Below are positions 5,857-7,621 of a DNA stretch of 7,621 bases, one piece after another. This stretch comes from DAOVFN01 sp964484305. GTDB lineage: Archaea > Aenigmatarchaeota > Aenigmatarchaeia > QMZP01. The stretch spans positions 1 to 7,621 of the forward strand of contig CAZAEI010000039.1 in NCBI GenBank assembly GCA_964484305.1, written 5' to 3'. A program made the translations under genes and the position numbers. The notes beneath the pieces are model-generated. The model was not told the origin of the DNA, searched no databases, and saw nothing but the letters and a program-made list of their open reading frames with translations. The stretch's first letter is position 1; every line of letters starts with the position of its first letter.

Positions 5857-5873
5857 CCTCCCAATAATCTTCC

Positions 5874-7607
5874 ATGCAAGACAAACAGGAGCCAGAAAAA
5901 CCTGCCCCCAACAATACACTCCCATCCCAAAGGGACGGGCAGGCACCCGGGGACAGCAGGCACNNNNNNNNNNNNNNNNNNNNNNNNNNNNNNNNNNNNN
6001 NNNNNNNNNNNNNNNNNNNNNNNNNNNNNNNNNNNNNNNNNNNNNNNNNNNNNNNNNNNNNNNCACCCGGGGACAGCAGGCACCCGACCCAGTCTGCCCC
6101 TGAAGGGGACAGCAGGCACTTGGGAACCGTCGTCTCCAGCATCGAGGGCCCTTCCACAAGGAGGTTCTCCTTTGTGATAAACAAGGACACGATAGTAAGG
6201 CGCGGCCAGTTCGTCCAGCTCAAGACCGAGGAGGGAAGCCTCATCGGCAGGGTGGCCGATGTATACAAGACCAACCGCTATTTCATGCGGCCCGAGTCAG
6301 TCAAGGAATACCAGTCCTCAGGGAAGCCCATGGACGACATATTCCCTGTCTCTGACTGGGAATACCTTGTAGCCGATGTCAGTGCAGTAGGCGTCTACAA
6401 GGGCCCAGGCTTCGGGGACTCCCTGTTCCCTCCCTCTCCGGGGACCAGGGTCGTGGAGCCTGAACACGACATCCTGACCAGCTTCTTCGGCCTTGACGAT
6501 TCAGGCCTCCACCTCGGGGACATACCCCACCACGATATCGAGGCCAGGATAAACCTCACCCGGCTACTCCAGAAGCACCTGGCCATCCTTGCCATATCAG
6601 GCGCAGGGAAATCCTTCCTGGCCAGTGTCCTTATAGAGGAACTCCTCTCCAGGAAGCCCGAACAGGGCCAGCTCGCGACAATAATCCTGGACACCCACGG
6701 GGAATACGCCTCCTTCTCCAGGGACCCTGCATACTCCTCCCAGACAAGGGTCTTCCCTGTAAACGAGATACAGATAGGCCTCTCAAACCTCTCGCCATAC
6801 CAGCTCGGCGAGTTCATGCCCAACCTCTCCCATGTCCAGTTGAGGGAGCTCATGAAGCTCATGAGGGGCATCAAGAACAAGGCCTACGGGGTTTCTGACC
6901 TCATAGACATGGTGGAGGAGAATGATGACATCAAGGCAGCCACCAGGGACGTCCTACTCTCTGTCCTTGAGGAATTGAGGATGACCGGCCTCTTCGGGGT
7001 CTCTGACTATCCCCCCATGGACGAGATGGTCAGGCAGGGCGGGCTCTCTGTAATAGACCTCTCAGAGACCACGAACCTCAGGAAGAAGCAGATAGTGGCA
7101 GCCTACCTCGCCAGGAAGCTCTTCAATACCAGAAGGAACGGACTGATTCCCCCCTACCTCCTTGTGGTGGAGGAGGCCCACCAGTTCGTGCCCGAGCAGG
7201 CCAGCAGGGAGGCTGCCATATCCAGGGGCATCCTCACCACCATGGCTAGGGAGGGAAGAAAGTTCCACGCTTCCCTCTGCCTTATTTCCCAGAGGCCGAT
7301 TCAGCTCGCCACCACGGTCCTGAGTCAGTGCAACACCCACATCATCCTCAGGGTGACAAATCCCTACGACCTCGACCACATCGGCAAGTCCTCTGAGGGC
7401 ATAACGAGCTCTGTACTGAAGCAGATATCCAGCCTCCCCGTGGGAACCGGCCTCCTCGTGGGCGAGGCTGTGAACTCCCCGCTCTTTGTCCAGATTCGAA
7501 GCCGGAAATCCAGGCCCTCGGACAAGGGCATCCCCCTCGAGCAGGCTGCAGCAGAGTACCAGAAGAGGGTCAAGCAGAAAATCAAGGACGCCGAGGGGTT
7601 CATGTAA
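5874..7607 (+). CDS. herA: HerA-type DNA-translocating ATPase (gap near 5' end)
   Basis: This is a HerA/FtsK-superfamily hexameric ATPase, which in archaea works with the NurA nuclease and Mre11-Rad50 to resect DNA ends. After a variable N-terminus, the HAS-barrel domain begins at about 6120 (GTVVSSIEGPSTRRFSFVI). Walker A is AISGAGKS (240-247 in the numbering that counts the Ns), Walker B is LVVEEAH (430-436), and the conserved SQRP lies at 472-475, followed by RVTNPYDLDHIG. The stretch from 6120 to the stop is 495 codons, the usual HerA length, so the 82 codons before it (including 33-34 unknown) are an extension of repeats reading PGDSRH. The ATG at 5874 is favoured by its promoter, but its frame relative to the body is unproven because the gap size is nominal. 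TTG at 6120 is an alternative start. A nurA or rad50/mre11 gene may follow outside the window. Confidence 0.88.
   Translation: MQDKQEPEKPAPNNTLPSQRDGQAPGDSRHXXXXXXXXXXXXXXXXXXXXXXXXXXXXXXXXXXPGDSRHPTQSAPEGDSRHLGTVVSSIEGPSTRRFSFVINKDTIVRRGQFVQLKTEEGSLIGRVADVYKTNRYFMRPESVKEYQSSGKPMDDIFPVSDWEYLVADVSAVGVYKGPGFGDSLFPPSPGTRVVEPEHDILTSFFGLDDSGLHLGDIPHHDIEARINLTRLLQKHLAILAISGAGKSFLASVLIEELLSRKPEQGQLATIILDTHGEYASFSRDPAYSSQTRVFPVNEIQIGLSNLSPYQLGEFMPNLSHVQLRELMKLMRGIKNKAYGVSDLIDMVEENDDIKAATRDVLLSVLEELRMTGLFGVSDYPPMDEMVRQGGLSVIDLSETTNLRKKQIVAAYLARKLFNTRRNGLIPPYLLVVEEAHQFVPEQASREAAISRGILTTMAREGRKFHASLCLISQRPIQLATTVLSQCNTHIILRVTNPYDLDHIGKSSEGITSSVLKQISSLPVGTGLLVGEAVNSPLFVQIRSRKSRPSDKGIPLEQAAAEYQKRVKQKIKDAEGFM
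5932..5963. repeat. 17-bp tandem repeat, left of the gap
   Basis: An imperfect unit (5932-5948, GGGACGGGCAGGCACCC) is followed by a clean unit GGGGACAGCAGGCAC (5949-5963) that runs into the Ns. The unit length is 17, not a multiple of three, yet a tandem array of it contains no stop codon in the HerA direction. Confidence 0.7.
5964..6063. other. Assembly gap of 100 Ns
   Basis: Exactly 100 Ns, the common placeholder for a gap of unknown size. The 20 bases before it (5944-5963) and the 20 after it (6064-6083) are identical, so the gap lies within a repeat or joins two contigs that overlap. Confidence 0.97.
6064..6119. repeat. Repeat units right of the gap
   Basis: The bases CACCC end one unit, a full unit GGGGACAGCAGGCACCC occupies 6069-6085, and a third copy GGGGACAGCAGGCAC is at 6105-6119 after CCCCTGAA, which forms a small CCCC/GGGG hairpin with it (6097-6108). 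The last copy directly abuts the HAS-barrel coding sequence. The unit resembles bacterial REP-like elements with GGGGACAGGCAC cores, from memory and not searched. Confidence 0.65.
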
Positions 7608-7621
7608 GCCTCTTTTTAAGA
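7608..7621 (+). terminator. Possible T-tract terminator after herA
   Basis: Five Ts (7613-7617) in CTCTTTTTAAGA begin six bases after the herA stop codon. This could end the transcript. CTTTTTAAG also resembles a TATA box for a following gene, which the window edge hides. Confidence 0.35.

Noticed and set aside
5193..5867. 224-codon open frame opposite the phosphoesterase
   Set aside because: It runs antisense to a gene with all family motifs; proline/leucine-rich composition is typical of a shadow frame. The antisense frames across lhr and herA fall for the same reason.

Overview
The window reads as a piece of an archaeal chromosome. It carries an Lhr-type helicase, a complete COG1407 (SbcD/Mre11-related) phosphoesterase and a HerA-type ATPase. 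Promoters are archaeal TATA boxes, and three of them sit about 23-27 bases before an ATG, which implies leaderless mRNAs. Arginine and isoleucine codons are often AGG and ATA. I cannot name a phylum. A run of 100 Ns shows this is draft, probably metagenomic, sequence.

Layout. Bases 1-273 are a non-coding leader with a strong TATA box, a small palindrome and an 18-bp perfect stem-loop that ends 16 bases before the lhr start codon. Lhr fills 274-3234 (+) and is followed by a hairpin/T-tract terminator. A leaderless two-gene operon of visibly lower GC follows (3346-4618, +). It encodes a winged-helix protein and an overlapping nucleotidyltransferase, which I read as an AbiEi/AbiEii (MenA/MenT-like) toxin-antitoxin pair. 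Bases 4619-4991 contain no gene but hold a dense series of unrelated inverted repeats and some short direct repeats. The phosphoesterase lies at 4992-5804 (-). A 69-bp divergent promoter region separates it from herA (5874-7607, +). The 5' end of herA is interrupted by 17-bp tandem repeats and the N gap. The window stops 14 bases after herA.

How it fits together. Lhr, the phosphoesterase and HerA belong to families that act on nucleic acids in repair or processing, so the backbone looks like a repair neighbourhood. The toxin-antitoxin pair and the hairpin-rich spacer look like an insertion between lhr and the phosphoesterase gene. The least explained parts are the hairpin array at 4611-4980, the structured lhr leader, and the repeat-bearing N-terminus of HerA, where the assembly gap may be an artefact.
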